DNA of 64,000 nt from Candidatus Scalindua sp. (GCA_021777035.1 JAIQZR010000099.1:1-64000), one strand, 5' to 3'. Positions 40,081 to 49,622 are shown, numbered from the stretch's first letter. A program made the numbers and translations. Notes: a model not told the origin generated them from the sequence alone.

Positions 40081-41249
40081 CCCATCAGTTGATACCCCTT
40101 TTTTACTCTCAAGCCTGTTTGTTCCGCATTTGACTCCGAGAACGTCAGTTTGCTTTTATCTCCTGAAACCGTACCATATATGGCAAAAGGTACAGGTTCC
40201 GAAGTATGAGTTCTTTTGCTTATAGGTGTATAATGGTCTGGAAGGACAAGAATACGAAAATCATCATACTTTTTCAGCGCATCAAAGACAGGGCCAACAA
40301 TTTTCTTATCAATATTTTCAATAGCTCGGACTTTTTCGTGAACATTTCCTTCGTGGCCTGCTTCATCCGGCGCTTCAATATGTACCAGAACCAGGTCATG
40401 TGTCTCTATCGCATCAATCGCGTATTGCGCTTTCGCATCATAATCCGTGTCTAAATAGGCAGTAGCACCGGGGACTTCAATAATATCCCAGCCAATATAA
40501 GTTGCCATGCCTCTCAATAAATCAACACCTGTTATGACCGCGCCTGAAATGCCATACAACTCCTCAAAAGATTTTAATGCGGGCCGTTTCCCCTGCCCCC
40601 ACAACCAGATCATATTTGCCGGGTTCTCGCCAAGGTCTACTCTTACCTTATTTATCTCGTGACTTTCAAGCAAATTGTGCGAATCCCGCATTAAGTCAAA
40701 TAATATTTCACTACCCTTTCCTTTAGGTAAATTTTTTGTAATCGACTTGCCTATGATATCGTGAGGTGGGGTACAATCAGCTTCAATTGCAACATCTCCG
40801 TCGTAAATCATTATATTACGATAACTCTTTCCCGCATAAAACCTTACATTCCTGCCAGCTAATTTTTCATTCAATATTGACATGATTAGCGTTGCTTCTT
40901 TATCTGATATATGACCTGCGCTGAAGTCTTCTAGAATGCCATCATTTGCTGTAATAAGATTACAACGAACAGCCCAATCGTTTTCTCCCAGTTCAATACC
41001 TAAGCTCGCCGATTCAAGCGGTGCTCTTCCTGTATAATAGTCTTCCGGGTTATAACCCAATACAGAAAGGCATGCAATATCACTCCCAGGTTTAAATTTT
41101 TTCGGTACGGTGTTGACGAGCCCCAATATCCCATTAGATGATATGTTATCCATATTTGGTGTCCTGGCCGCCTCCAGAGGAGTTCTTCCTCTTAATTTCT
41201 CCAATTTATAATCGGCCATTCCATCAGGGATAATAATACAAAATTTCAT
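40050..41249 (-). CDS. apgM: Cofactor-independent phosphoglycerate mutase (archaeal type)
   Basis: This 399-residue ApgM interconverts 2- and 3-phosphoglycerate with a di-metal alkaline phosphatase-like fold. Motifs are I-I-P-D-G-M-A-D (residues 6-13, metal site) and P-G-S-D-I-A (catalytic Ser near 54). H-D-I-I-G, H-I-E-A-P-D-E-A-G-H and P-D-H-Y-T-P also appear. The archaeal-type family is shorter than bacterial GpmI (about 510 residues) and occurs in several bacteria. It is convergent with miaB. Confidence 0.92.
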   Translation of the reverse strand: MKFCIIIPDGMADYKLEKLRGRTPLEAARTPNMDNISSNGILGLVNTVPKKFKPGSDIACLSVLGYNPEDYYTGRAPLESASLGIELGENDWAVRCNLITANDGILEDFSAGHISDKEATLIMSILNEKLAGRNVRFYAGKSYRNIMIYDGDVAIEADCTPPHDIIGKSITKNLPKGKGSEILFDLMRDSHNLLESHEINKVRVDLGENPANMIWLWGQGKRPALKSFEELYGISGAVITGVDLLRGMATYIGWDIIEVPGATAYLDTDYDAKAQYAIDAIETHDLVLVHIEAPDEAGHEGNVHEKVRAIENIDKKIVGPVFDALKKYDDFRILVLPDHYTPISKRTHTSEPVPFAIYGTVSGDKSKLTFSESNAEQTGLRVKKGYQLMGHFLKGNIPS

Positions 41250-41537
41250 TCAATTAAACCTTTCTGCTTCTGTGATATTTTTAGATTTGATTTTTTCGTC
41301 TATAGACAAGTACATTGTCGCTTATATCGTAAGTTGCCTTTTTTGTGACTAAAAATCTAGGATTTTTAAGCAAATTCAATATAACAGACGCCTGTGACTA
41401 TATCAATATAATTTGAGTGTAAACGTCTATAAAAACACTACTTGTCATTACCATTCCATATGTTTTTTTCTTGTCATGTTAAATCCACTTTGATACTATC
41501 ATGTGTTAATTATAAACTGACAGGTTAATGCCGAAGA

Positions 41538-42464
41538 ATGATAAGCTTAAAAGACAAAGATATAATCTCCATTTTAGACTTTACAAAAGAAGAGATATTA
41601 TATGTTTTGGAAATGTCAGGGGAGATGGAAAAAGGAGAATGCTATGATGTTTTAAGAGGAAAGATACTTGCAAACCTGTTTTTTGAACCTTCCACCAGGA
41701 CCAGATTAAGCTTTGATGCGGCGATGAAGAGGCTGGGTGGCGAGGTCATAGGGTTTGATGAATTGGGTACCACGTCTACCGTAAAAGGTGAATCGTTAAG
41801 AGATTCTGTTAAAATTATTGAGGGTTATTGTGATATTATTGTATTAAGGCATTTTCTTGAAGGTGCTTCACGGCTTACGGCAGATTCGGTAGAGATACCA
41901 GTTATTAATGCCGGCGATGGGGCAAGTCAACATCCGACGCAGACATTCGTTGACCTTTATACCATAAAGAAGGTTAAAGGTGAAATTGAGAATTTGTCGA
42001 TTGGCTTTCTAGGTGATCTGAAATATGGCAGAACTGCCCACTCGCTTGCGTATGCTCTTGCTCATTTTAATGCGGAGATGTACTTCGTTTCACCTCCAAG
42101 CCTTAGAATGCCTAAAGATTATCTAGAGGAATTGGCATCTAAAAATGTTTCATATCATGAAGTTGATTCCATTGCTGAAGTCAGTAATAAGCTTGATATC
42201 CTTTATTGTACAAGGATACAGAAAGAGCGATTTGCTGAGCCTGTGGAGTATGAGAAGGTAAGAGGGCTTTATAAGCTCAGTAAATCAATTATGGACGAGC
42301 TTGAGGTTAAAGATGATCTTAAAATACTCCATCCACTGCCGCGAGTGGATGAGATGGATGAAAGCCTGGATGCAACAGAATATGCAGTGTATTTCCAACA
42401 GGCCCATAGCGGTATTCCGGTAAGAAAAGCGCTTTTGGCTTCAGTACTAGGTGTCATACAATGA
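41538..42464 (+). CDS. pyrB: Aspartate carbamoyltransferase catalytic subunit
   Basis: This 308-residue catalytic chain makes carbamoyl-L-aspartate in pyrimidine synthesis. It carries the carbamoyl-phosphate motif F-E-P-S-T-R-T-R-L-S-F (about 49-59), G-D-G-A-S-Q-H-P-T-Q, and H-P-L-P-R-V-D-E-M near the end. It overlaps pyrI by 4 nt (ATGA), so both chains are translated together, as needed for the c6r6 holoenzyme. Length fits the type paired with a regulatory chain. Confidence 0.95.
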   Translation: MISLKDKDIISILDFTKEEILYVLEMSGEMEKGECYDVLRGKILANLFFEPSTRTRLSFDAAMKRLGGEVIGFDELGTTSTVKGESLRDSVKIIEGYCDIIVLRHFLEGASRLTADSVEIPVINAGDGASQHPTQTFVDLYTIKKVKGEIENLSIGFLGDLKYGRTAHSLAYALAHFNAEMYFVSPPSLRMPKDYLEELASKNVSYHEVDSIAEVSNKLDILYCTRIQKERFAEPVEYEKVRGLYKLSKSIMDELEVKDDLKILHPLPRVDEMDESLDATEYAVYFQQAHSGIPVRKALLASVLGVIQ

Positions 42465-42910
42465 AAAAACTTGAGGTGTCTGCAATTGAAGAGGGTACTG
42501 TTATTGACCAGATTGCAAATAAAAGCACATTCAAGGTTGCTAACATATTGAACACCCAAAATATAGAGCAAGTGGTACTGATTGGTTTTAATTTATCCAG
42601 TAAAAAGTTAGGTAAAAAAGGTATTATAAAAATCGGTGGTAAACTCCTTACACAGGAGGAAGTAAATAAGATTTCGTTGATAGCACCGGATGCCACGGTG
42701 AATATTATCAAGGATTCAGAAGTTGTAAAAAAATTCACAGTTGATATTCCGGACTCTATAGAAGAGTTTATGAAATGTTTTAATCCAAATTGTGTAAGTA
42801 ATCATCAAAATATCCTGAGCAGATTTCATGTAATAAATAAGAATCCTATAAGAATAAGATGTCACTATTGTGAACGCCACATGGGTGTAGATGATATTGA
42901 GTTGGTTTAA
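42461..42910 (+). CDS. pyrI: Aspartate carbamoyltransferase regulatory subunit
   Basis: This 149-residue regulatory chain binds CTP or ATP and passes allosteric control to PyrB. It carries K-L-E-V-S-A-I-E-E-G-T-V-I-D at the N-terminus and the zinc-binding cysteines C-F-N-P-N-C (about residues 105-110) and C-H-Y-C (about 134-137). It follows pyrB with an ATGA overlap. PyrI is best known from enteric bacteria and archaea, so its presence indicates allosteric pyrimidine control here. Confidence 0.93.
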   Translation: MKKLEVSAIEEGTVIDQIANKSTFKVANILNTQNIEQVVLIGFNLSSKKLGKKGIIKIGGKLLTQEEVNKISLIAPDATVNIIKDSEVVKKFTVDIPDSIEEFMKCFNPNCVSNHQNILSRFHVINKNPIRIRCHYCERHMGVDDIELV

Positions 42911-42987
42911 ATAATTAACCCGACTTTCGTACAAGGCAGAAGAAAAGTTAGAAATTAAAATTGGTTTTTGAGAATGGAGAAAAAGAG

Positions 42988-43611
42988 ATGGCAGAAACAA
43001 CTATTGAGAAAAAAATTAAGAGTGATATTCTTGAAAAGAATACATTAAGAAATGAAATTGAGAAATGTGCCGGGTCTGTTTCCCAATGGAGAGACAAGCT
43101 TGTCAATCTGAAAGATTTTCAAGGACAGGCGAAATATGCAGCTTCAATTAAACGCTACGTTACCAAAATAGAGGGCCTTCGTATAGAGCTTAATCAAATG
43201 AACGAAGAAGTGGATAAAAATATCCGTGAGGTAGGAGCCTTTTCTGATGCAGAAGTAAAGGAGTTTTCTTCTCAGCTGGAGCAGGCGGTTAATGGCATTA
43301 TGGAAGCCGATAAAGAATCAAAGCAGAAAAAAGTATCTAAAAAAGCGGCTAAGGTACGAGTAAATCCTGCTCAGGCAAAGAAGAAGTCAAAGGCAAATTC
43401 AAAGGGAACAGGAAAAGGAGTGGGTAACTTACTGCAGAAGATAGAAAAAGCCCAGGGAAGAGTAAATGAAGAGTTGGAAGCAGCGGAACGTGTTGCAGGG
43501 AAAATAATAACATTGAATAGAAACTTAAAGAAGGTTGATGGATCGGCTTCAGGAGATCTTTATACTCAGGAACTCAAGCGTATCGCACGTGAAAACGCCA
43601 TTTATAGCTAG
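42988..43611 (+). CDS. Coiled-coil protein of unknown function (207 residues)
   Basis: The start ATG at 42988 is chosen because GGAG lies 8-10 nt before it. An upstream TTG at 42961 would add 9 residues. The protein is predicted coiled coil over most of residues 1-130, then Lys-rich (about 120-150, K-K-V-S-K-K-A-A-K, A-K-K-K-S-K-A-N-S-K), then helical again. Neither signal peptide nor transmembrane segment is present. The basic stretch could contact nucleic acid. I recognise no family. It is downstream of pyrBI but may be independent. Confidence 0.7.
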   Translation: MAETTIEKKIKSDILEKNTLRNEIEKCAGSVSQWRDKLVNLKDFQGQAKYAASIKRYVTKIEGLRIELNQMNEEVDKNIREVGAFSDAEVKEFSSQLEQAVNGIMEADKESKQKKVSKKAAKVRVNPAQAKKKSKANSKGTGKGVGNLLQKIEKAQGRVNEELEAAERVAGKIITLNRNLKKVDGSASGDLYTQELKRIARENAIYS

Positions 43612-43633
43612 TCTTTTAGCTGGAGATTAAAGG

Positions 43634-43665
43634 GTGGCATGGACAAACTTGTTTGTTTGTCCGTG
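43634..43665. repeat. GGACAAAC foldback repeat, third copy
   Basis: ATGGACAAACTTGTTTGTTTGTCC resembles the inverted repeats at 21258-21342. It lies between the coiled-coil gene and tRNA-Leu. Confidence 0.6.
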
Positions 43666-43697
43666 CTATTCACTGAATTTACGATATCCTATTCAAT

Positions 43698-43783
43698 TGG
43701 TGGGCGGAGAGGGAGTCGAACCCTCACCTCCTTGCGGAGAAGGGATTTTAAGTCCCTCGTGTCTGCCATTCCACCACCCGCCC
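43698..43783 (-). tRNA. tRNA-Leu (anticodon TAA)
   Basis: The minus strand begins GGGCGGGTGGTGGAATGGCA, with acceptor GGGCGGG pairing to the 3' strand TCCGCCC, then discriminator A and CCA. The anticodon loop CTTAAAA carries TAA for Leu. The long variable arm CTTCTCCGCAAGGAGG is typical of class II tRNA, and the T-arm is GGGTTCGACTCCC. The 3' CCA is genome-encoded. Confidence 0.95.
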
Positions 43784-43805
43784 ATCCAAATACAAATACA
43801 AAAAA

Positions 43806-43881
43806 TGGAGGCGGCACAGGGATTCGAACCCTGGATAACGGATTTGCAATCCGCTGCCTTAGTCCACTTGGCCATGCCGCC
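43806..43881 (-). tRNA. tRNA-Cys (anticodon GCA)
   Basis: The minus strand begins GGCGGCATGGCCAAGTGGAC. The acceptor GGCGGCA pairs to TGCCGCC, followed by discriminator T and encoded CCA. The anticodon loop TTGCAAA has GCA (Cys) on the stem GCGGA/TCCGT, and the T-arm is CAGGGTTCGAATCCCTG. It lies 22 bp from tRNA-Leu, in the same orientation, so the two are probably one transcript. Confidence 0.95.
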
Positions 43882-44491
43882 TCATATACCGACAACTCTT
43901 TAAATTGTTCCAACAACTGCAGTTACACAATTCCTAAATACGTTTTCTCTCAACTTTTTATCTCTCAAGAACTGCGTTATTACTATAATAATATCGAGAA
44001 CCTGACAGTTTATTTTACGTTAATTTCAAACACGCGATTATATATCTAAATGCACAAATTGCAAGGGGAATAATGGATTCGAACTTAATCCAGGTATATG
44101 TATGGATCTAGTAATTTCTTAATATCGCTTACAGCGTAATTTTGTTTTGCCGTAATTTGAATTAATGGCAATTCTGCAATATCGCATACTTCGGTGAGAA
44201 ATCTATCTCTCTGTTTTCTTTTGTCTGATAGGCAAGATTTATCGTTTAATTCGATGGCACAAATGGCAGATTGTACCTCTTCTAAAACCCAACTATCCAC
44301 ATCATCATTAAATTATAACGAATTATCTTCCATCAAAACATCAACCTCAAATGATGAGCTGCATTTCTTTCTGCTAAGCTGGTAGACAAGCACATTCCTT
44401 TCTGATATAGTTTACTCGATTGAAACTTCGTTTCCTTTGCGTCCTCTGCGACATTGCGGTGAATTCTTTTCAACAATGAGGCAAAAAAGAT
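43882..44491. other. Intergenic region upstream of the tRNA pair and the SbcD-like gene
   Basis: This 610-bp region contains a DUF2726-like gene remnant (44085-44300, minus) and a TTTGCGTCCTCTGCG fragment of the dispersed repeat family near 44433. I see no other gene. Confidence 0.5.
44085..44300 (-). pseudogene. DUF2726-like remnant
   Basis: The 71-residue frame contains A-I-C-A-I-E-L-N-D-K-S, then R-D-R-F-L-T-E-V-C-D-I-A-E-L-P-L-I-Q-I-T. This matches the distal half of DUF2726 (restriction-endonuclease-like fold, usually over 110 residues). The N-terminal part is missing and no in-frame extension was found. It is likely the leftover of an accessory gene integrated next to the tRNAs. Confidence 0.55.
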
Positions 44492-45760
44492 TTGACGGCA
44501 AAAATCAAATTCATACACTGTGCCGACCTGCACCTGGACAGCCCTTTTCAGGGCTTGACCACAAAGGAGCCTTCATTAGCAGATCGATTCAAACATTCCA
44601 CTAACGAAGCATTCGTTAAAATAATAGACCTGTGTCTGGCAGAAAAAGTTGATTTCCTTACCATCGGAGGTGATACTTTTGATGGCGCTGACAGAAGCCT
44701 GAGCGCTCAGATCCTACTGAGAGATCAACTTGAGAGACTACAAAAGGCAAATATACCAGTTATCATCGTTACAGGAAATCACGACCCTTTATCAGACTGG
44801 TTGACAGAGATAAAATTCCCGAAAAACGTACACCTGCTTCGAAGCGACAAGGTTGATAAAGTCCCAATTGAAAAAGACGGCAAGACCATTACTACGATAT
44901 TTGGAATTAGTTACAAAATAAGTAACGTAACAGAAAATCTCTCTTTAAAATTCCAAGCCAGGGAAATGGACGCTGTTTCTATCGGCCTGCTCCATGCAAA
45001 CGTGGGTTCAAGAAAGGAACATGCTGTCTATGCTCCCTGTACAATTAATGACCTGAAGTCAGGCAATATGGACATATGGCTGCTTGGCCACATTCACACT
45101 CCGGAGGTTATTTGTGAGAAGCCGCTCATACTATATCCCGGAAATATTCAGGGCAGACATGTAAACGAAGATGGGCCAAGGGGCTGCTATATCATAACGA
45201 TAGATCCTGATCGTAAAATTTCATATGAATTTAAGCCCGTCCAAACCATTCTGTGGAAACAGGAAGAGATAAACATAAGGAATATCACGTCAGTGATTGA
45301 GTTGGCAGATTTACTGTCAGACAAATGCGAAGAAGAACTTTCAAATCTTTCCGATAACGAAAAGGGAATTGTTATAAGGTGGAAACTCACCGGCCCTTCT
45401 CCGCTTTATCATGAGTTAACCATGACGGACAGGATAGAAGAGACAAAGGAGATACTGGTTGGACGTTTTTTCAACCAGACTCCGTTTGCCTTTCCGGAAT
45501 CAATACGTTTGTCAATTAAGCCAGAAAGAAAAAAGGAAGATTATCTAGACCAGGAAAATTTCATTGGAGACTTCCTGAGGCTTGCAGGAAAAACAGAAAA
45601 TGATGATCAAATGAAAAATGAGTTACTACAAATGTTAAATCAGCCATTCTCAAACAGAACAATTAAGAAATATCTTGAAGAGTTAAATGAGAAAGAGTTG
45701 TTAACCATCCTGGAGGATTCGGTTAATATGGGCATGGATCTGCTGTCGGGAGATAAGTAA
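44492..45760 (+). CDS. SbcD/YhaO-like DNA repair exonuclease
   Basis: This 422-residue calcineurin-like phosphoesterase is of the Mre11/SbcD (YhaO) family. Metal-site motifs are H-C-A-D-L-H-L-D (residues 9-16), G-G-D-T-F-D-G, G-N-H-D-P (about 95-99) and L-L-G-H-I-H. The start is TTG at 44492, preceded by AGG at good distance. The nuclease works with an SMC-type ATPase, encoded next at 45869. It would process DNA ends in repair or restriction of foreign DNA. Length is near family norm. Confidence 0.9.
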   Translation: MTAKIKFIHCADLHLDSPFQGLTTKEPSLADRFKHSTNEAFVKIIDLCLAEKVDFLTIGGDTFDGADRSLSAQILLRDQLERLQKANIPVIIVTGNHDPLSDWLTEIKFPKNVHLLRSDKVDKVPIEKDGKTITTIFGISYKISNVTENLSLKFQAREMDAVSIGLLHANVGSRKEHAVYAPCTINDLKSGNMDIWLLGHIHTPEVICEKPLILYPGNIQGRHVNEDGPRGCYIITIDPDRKISYEFKPVQTILWKQEEINIRNITSVIELADLLSDKCEEELSNLSDNEKGIVIRWKLTGPSPLYHELTMTDRIEETKEILVGRFFNQTPFAFPESIRLSIKPERKKEDYLDQENFIGDFLRLAGKTENDDQMKNELLQMLNQPFSNRTIKKYLEELNEKELLTILEDSVNMGMDLLSGDK

Positions 45761-45868
45761 AAGGTCTTAATAAACAACTCAGAACCACCCCCCCCCTCCT
45801 TCGTAAGGATAGAAAATGGGAGAAAGAGGACTTACATACTCTCAACAACTGAAATAGAAACAGAATAA

Positions 45869-48673
45869 ATGAAATTCATAAAAGCATACATAGACGGATA
45901 TGGAAAGTTTCACCACCTGGACTCTGTTTTTGAGCCGGGATTCAACCTCTTCTTTGGCCCCAACGAGGCGGGCAAGACAACAATGATGTCATTTCTCCGA
46001 ACAGTATTTTTCGGTTTTCCAGGAAAAAAGAACGCCGCCGACCGTTATGAACCTCTGGCAGGAGGTGTCCATGGTGGAACGCTGGATTTGGAAACAACGG
46101 ATAAAAAAAAATTCTCCGTATCCATTAAACCAGGACGGAAACTTACCGGTGAAATTATTATTCTAAACGGAGACGGAACAGAGTTGTCCGGAGAAAGAGC
46201 AAGGAAAAGCTTGCAAGTAGCCCTGCATGGCATCAGCGAGAATATATACAAAAATGTATTTGCCTTCAGTTTGACAGAACTGCAGAGGCTGGACTCGCTG
46301 GAAAATGATGAAATAAATTCACATATTTATTCAGCAGGTACAGGCGTTGGAGATATTACCCTGCCGGACATATTGAAAACGGTTGAAGCGGAGAAAAACA
46401 AGCTATATAAACATGGTGGGACAGCTCAAATAGTACCAAAAATCACAAAAGAGCTTGAGGTAATCAGAGGCAAAATATCCGATATTAAAAAAGACCGTGA
46501 ACGATATAAAGCAACAATCTCAGAAATTGAGGGCCTGAAACAGAAGCAAACGGAACTGACCCATATCATTGACAATAAAAGGAGAGAAAAAGAGAAAGCC
46601 TCAAGGCTGAGAGCTGGCAGAGAAAATGTCAATGAGTTGAACGAGATAGAAAAGCAAATTTCTTCTTTGCCGTTTGTAATTGAAAATTTTCCTCTGAATG
46701 GAACAGAAAGAGTGGAGAAGCTTGAAGAAAAATTAACAGAGAGAAAAGAAGAGCTACAGGAGTGCAGAAACAAGATCAAAACCTTTATCACACAAGCAGA
46801 CTCAATTCGAGTTGATAATAGGATTTTTGAGTCTGAAGCCCTTATTATCTCTTTGGTTGAAGCCCGCTCTGCAGAAACTGAAAACTTAAAAAGAGAAGAT
46901 GAAATCAGAACAAACGTAAGCTCGCTCAAGGGTGATGTCGCGAACGCAATCAATGACATTGGTACAGATTGGGACGAAGATCGAACAACAGCAATAGATG
47001 TAGGGAACGAATCTCTTCAGAGTATAAGGGCATTGACTGAAGAGCTGTCAAATGCCAGGGTCAATGTTGAGAAAGCGAATAACGCCCTCGCACATGAGAG
47101 GAAAAACAAGGAAGAATCCACTAAAGAGTTTCAAATCTTCTCTAAAAAACTGGAAAAAGCCGAACCGGTAATTCAATTCAAATTCTTAATGATTTTTGGA
47201 ATTCTCTTAGCAATAGGGCTTGGAGCATTTTGCTGGATAACCTTTATGCCTGTTTCCGGAATCATGGCAACAGTTTTAGGGTTATTGGCCATTGCCGCTC
47301 TTTACTACGTTTATTATAAATCTGCAAGTGAAGCGTTAGATGACTCAAAAGAGCAACTGTCAAATATCATGAAATCAAAGACGCGTTCTATTGAGATAGC
47401 AGAAAAAATGCTATCTGAAGTGAAGGACGACTACCTGCGAGTACACAAGAAGTGGCAAGACTGGCTTCAAAGCAGCGGGTTTAGTATAGAACTGGACAGA
47501 GACGGAATATCCGCCCTGATTGAATCTATCAGGAAGATTAAGGATCTGATAAGAAAAAAGGAGGATGAGGAAAAAGCGCTGCAACATGTCAAGGCGAGAA
47601 CTCGTACGTACCTTGACCGTATTAATGAAGTAATGAAACGATGTAACCTGAAAGCAACATCACGAGACAACAGTTCTCAGTCAATCCATTTATTAGATGA
47701 TTTATTAAAAAAGCAGAAAGCGCTTAAAGAAAAAAAAGAGCAACTTGAAGAGAGAATAATGGAGATCAAAACCCGGGAGAAGACGATACAGGATATTATT
47801 GCTGGCATAGAAAATGATACTCACAAACTTATAGTTGAAGGTGGTGCCAAGAATGTCGAGGAATTCAGGAAACACTCAATGATTATGCAGAAAAGAGAGC
47901 GTTTTCTGGAGAGGAAGAACAACCTTGAAATTCAGCTTGCAAGGCTGATTGGCAGTGCAAATGAAATTGAGAAGTTTAGGGAAGAGGTCTCTACGGAATC
48001 TGATCCGTTGGCAACTGACCACTCTATTGAGGAACTTGAGGACGAAATAACACAAGGGGAACGCAAGCACTCCGATATCATGCAAGAGATGGGTGCAAAA
48101 ACAAATCAAATATCCGAACTGGAAAAGGATGAGAGTCTGGGAGAACTAAGACTAGAAGAAGAAAATCTAAAAGCAAGATTGCGACAAGCCCTTTCAGAAT
48201 GGTCTGTAAACGCCGTGTGCCATACACTATTAAGCAAGGCGATGACAATATACGAAAGAGAAAGGCAGCCATTTGTCTTAAAACATGCAGGACGATATCT
48301 TGATAAAATTACTGGAAGACGATATATTCGCGTAATCAAGAAAAGTGATGGCAATCGGCTGGTAGTTGAAACACCGGAAGGATTACAAAAAAACGTATCT
48401 GCTCTGAGCAGAGGAACGGCAGAACAGCTTTACCTCTCAATGAGATTGGCGTTTATCAAAGAATATGCAAATAGAGTGGGTACGTTGCCCCTGATAGTTG
48501 ACGACATACTTGTAAACTTTGACCCCCAAAGGGCGAAGACAACAATCCGGCTACTGAATGAGGTGTCTAAAGAAAACCAGATCATTATGTTCACCTGCCA
48601 TCCCAACACCGTAGAACTGTGCAAAAAAGAGATAAAAAACTTTAATGGCCCGGTTAGGATAGATACTCAATAA
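45869..48673 (+). CDS. YhaN-like SMC/AAA ATPase
   Basis: This 934-residue ATPase is the Rad50-like partner of the preceding nuclease. The N-terminus has Walker A G-P-N-E-A-G-K-T-T (residues about 30-38), then long coiled coils interrupted near residues 430-475 by two adjacent hydrophobic helices (F-L-M-I-F-G-I-L-L-A, V-L-G-L-L-A-I-A-A). The C-terminal head has L-S-R-G-T-A-E-Q-L-Y-L and L-I-V-D-D-I-L-V-N-F-D. The paired membrane helices in the apex are known for YhaN and suggest a membrane-tethered SMC. It follows the nuclease by about 108 nt. Confidence 0.88.
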   Translation: MKFIKAYIDGYGKFHHLDSVFEPGFNLFFGPNEAGKTTMMSFLRTVFFGFPGKKNAADRYEPLAGGVHGGTLDLETTDKKKFSVSIKPGRKLTGEIIILNGDGTELSGERARKSLQVALHGISENIYKNVFAFSLTELQRLDSLENDEINSHIYSAGTGVGDITLPDILKTVEAEKNKLYKHGGTAQIVPKITKELEVIRGKISDIKKDRERYKATISEIEGLKQKQTELTHIIDNKRREKEKASRLRAGRENVNELNEIEKQISSLPFVIENFPLNGTERVEKLEEKLTERKEELQECRNKIKTFITQADSIRVDNRIFESEALIISLVEARSAETENLKREDEIRTNVSSLKGDVANAINDIGTDWDEDRTTAIDVGNESLQSIRALTEELSNARVNVEKANNALAHERKNKEESTKEFQIFSKKLEKAEPVIQFKFLMIFGILLAIGLGAFCWITFMPVSGIMATVLGLLAIAALYYVYYKSASEALDDSKEQLSNIMKSKTRSIEIAEKMLSEVKDDYLRVHKKWQDWLQSSGFSIELDRDGISALIESIRKIKDLIRKKEDEEKALQHVKARTRTYLDRINEVMKRCNLKATSRDNSSQSIHLLDDLLKKQKALKEKKEQLEERIMEIKTREKTIQDIIAGIENDTHKLIVEGGAKNVEEFRKHSMIMQKRERFLERKNNLEIQLARLIGSANEIEKFREEVSTESDPLATDHSIEELEDEITQGERKHSDIMQEMGAKTNQISELEKDESLGELRLEEENLKARLRQALSEWSVNAVCHTLLSKAMTIYERERQPFVLKHAGRYLDKITGRRYIRVIKKSDGNRLVVETPEGLQKNVSALSRGTAEQLYLSMRLAFIKEYANRVGTLPLIVDDILVNFDPQRAKTTIRLLNEVSKENQIIMFTCHPNTVELCKKEIKNFNGPVRIDTQ

Positions 48674-48945
48674 TCCATTTAACTCGTATCGCACTCTCAG
48701 ACGCTAATATAAAAAATCCACAAAAGGGTTCTAAGCAGAGCTCTCTTTCGAGAGGAATCCAGAATTGTATTCCTCCCGAAAGAGAGGCTGGTCATGCTTA
48801 TGCAACGAATATTGATAACGGTAAGGGAAATTGGTAACGTTTATTTACTATCAAGAATATTTTAATATATTTGAACATTTTTACGAAAAACTATGTTGTA
48901 ATGGGTAACGTACTACTTTTTAATAATTTTAGAAGGAGATTTTGA
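48674..48945. other. Intergenic region with foldback repeat
   Basis: It contains a second CTTTCGGGAGG-type repeat (48741-48786). Sequence near 48885-48905 could act as a promoter for the secreted protein gene. No other gene is seen. Confidence 0.55.
48741..48786. repeat. CTCTCTTTCGAGAGG foldback repeat
   Basis: CTCTCTTTCGAGAGG (48741-48755) and CCTCCCGAAAGAGAG (48772-48786) are complementary apart from one base. The loop starts AATCCAG, like the copy at 29949-29996, so the two are the same element family. Confidence 0.75.
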
Positions 48946-49383
48946 ATGATAGGAAAATGTAAATCGCTAGTCATGTTTGTTGCAGTAGTAGGAGTTGCAT
49001 GTATAGCACTTAATTCTGCCGGAATGAACACACAGGCTTACGCACAGGATGCCGCAACTACCAAATCGGCTGATTGCCCGTTAGATAAAGGTGGTAAATG
49101 CTCAAGTGACACTGGCAGTAAACAAAAGAGTAAGTGTAATAAGAGTGGATGTCACAAGATTAAGGAAATGATGAATCTTGTCCAATGCGCAAAAAAGGAG
49201 CTATTGAAGGAGAAGATTAAGGCGAATCTCGAGAAGAAAATAGGATCAAAATTGGATAAAATTGCTGATCTTCTTGTTGATGCAATGCTTGACGAATGCA
49301 GATCTGAAATGAAAAGCAAGGTACGTAGTTCCGCACTGGAAAATAGAATAAGAGAGGTATTCACCGGAAAAGAAGAGCAGTAA
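48946..49383 (+). CDS. Secreted helical cysteine-containing protein (145 residues)
   Basis: I know no family. A signal peptide (1-34, ending A-Y-A-Q) precedes a Cys/Lys-rich segment (C-P-L-D-K-G-G-K-C-S, then C-N-K-S-G-C-H-K, about 43-70). A helical C-terminal part (about 75-145) with K-E-K-I-K-A-N-L-E-K-K and R-S-S-A-L-E-N-R-I-R-E-V follows. An AGAAGGAG ribosome site is 7 nt before ATG. Five or more cysteines suggest disulfides or metal in the periplasm. It is not obviously linked to the genes around it. Confidence 0.7.
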   Translation: MIGKCKSLVMFVAVVGVACIALNSAGMNTQAYAQDAATTKSADCPLDKGGKCSSDTGSKQKSKCNKSGCHKIKEMMNLVQCAKKELLKEKIKANLEKKIGSKLDKIADLLVDAMLDECRSEMKSKVRSSALENRIREVFTGKEEQ

Positions 49384-49524
49384 CATTCAATATACGCATG
49401 TTAGCCTCCAATCTGCCACTCCGGAGGGTTTGGCTATCTATCGAAGCAGATTTTCAAAAAGCGTGGCCAGGCATCATGATTGCATAAAGAATGGTTTTCA
49501 GGACGCCACTATAAACCAGGTCAC

Positions 49525-49556
49525 CTGCCTGTACGTTTGTTAGGTACGGGCAGGTT
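49525..49556. repeat. GC-rich palindrome
   Basis: CCTGCCTGTAC pairs with GTACGGGCAGG, with a short spacer. It resembles the GC-rich elements at 27508, 57082, 59211 and 63240 and may be another degenerate member. Confidence 0.5.
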
Positions 49557-49622
49557 GACTGCCAGCCCGAGGGCCTCCTTCTTCAGTGACCGCGAAACTT
49601 TCTAAGATTCCTGACACGCATA

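Noticed and set aside
43639-44049. Frames running across the tRNA pair
   Set aside because: They overlap two clear tRNA genes and have no protein features.
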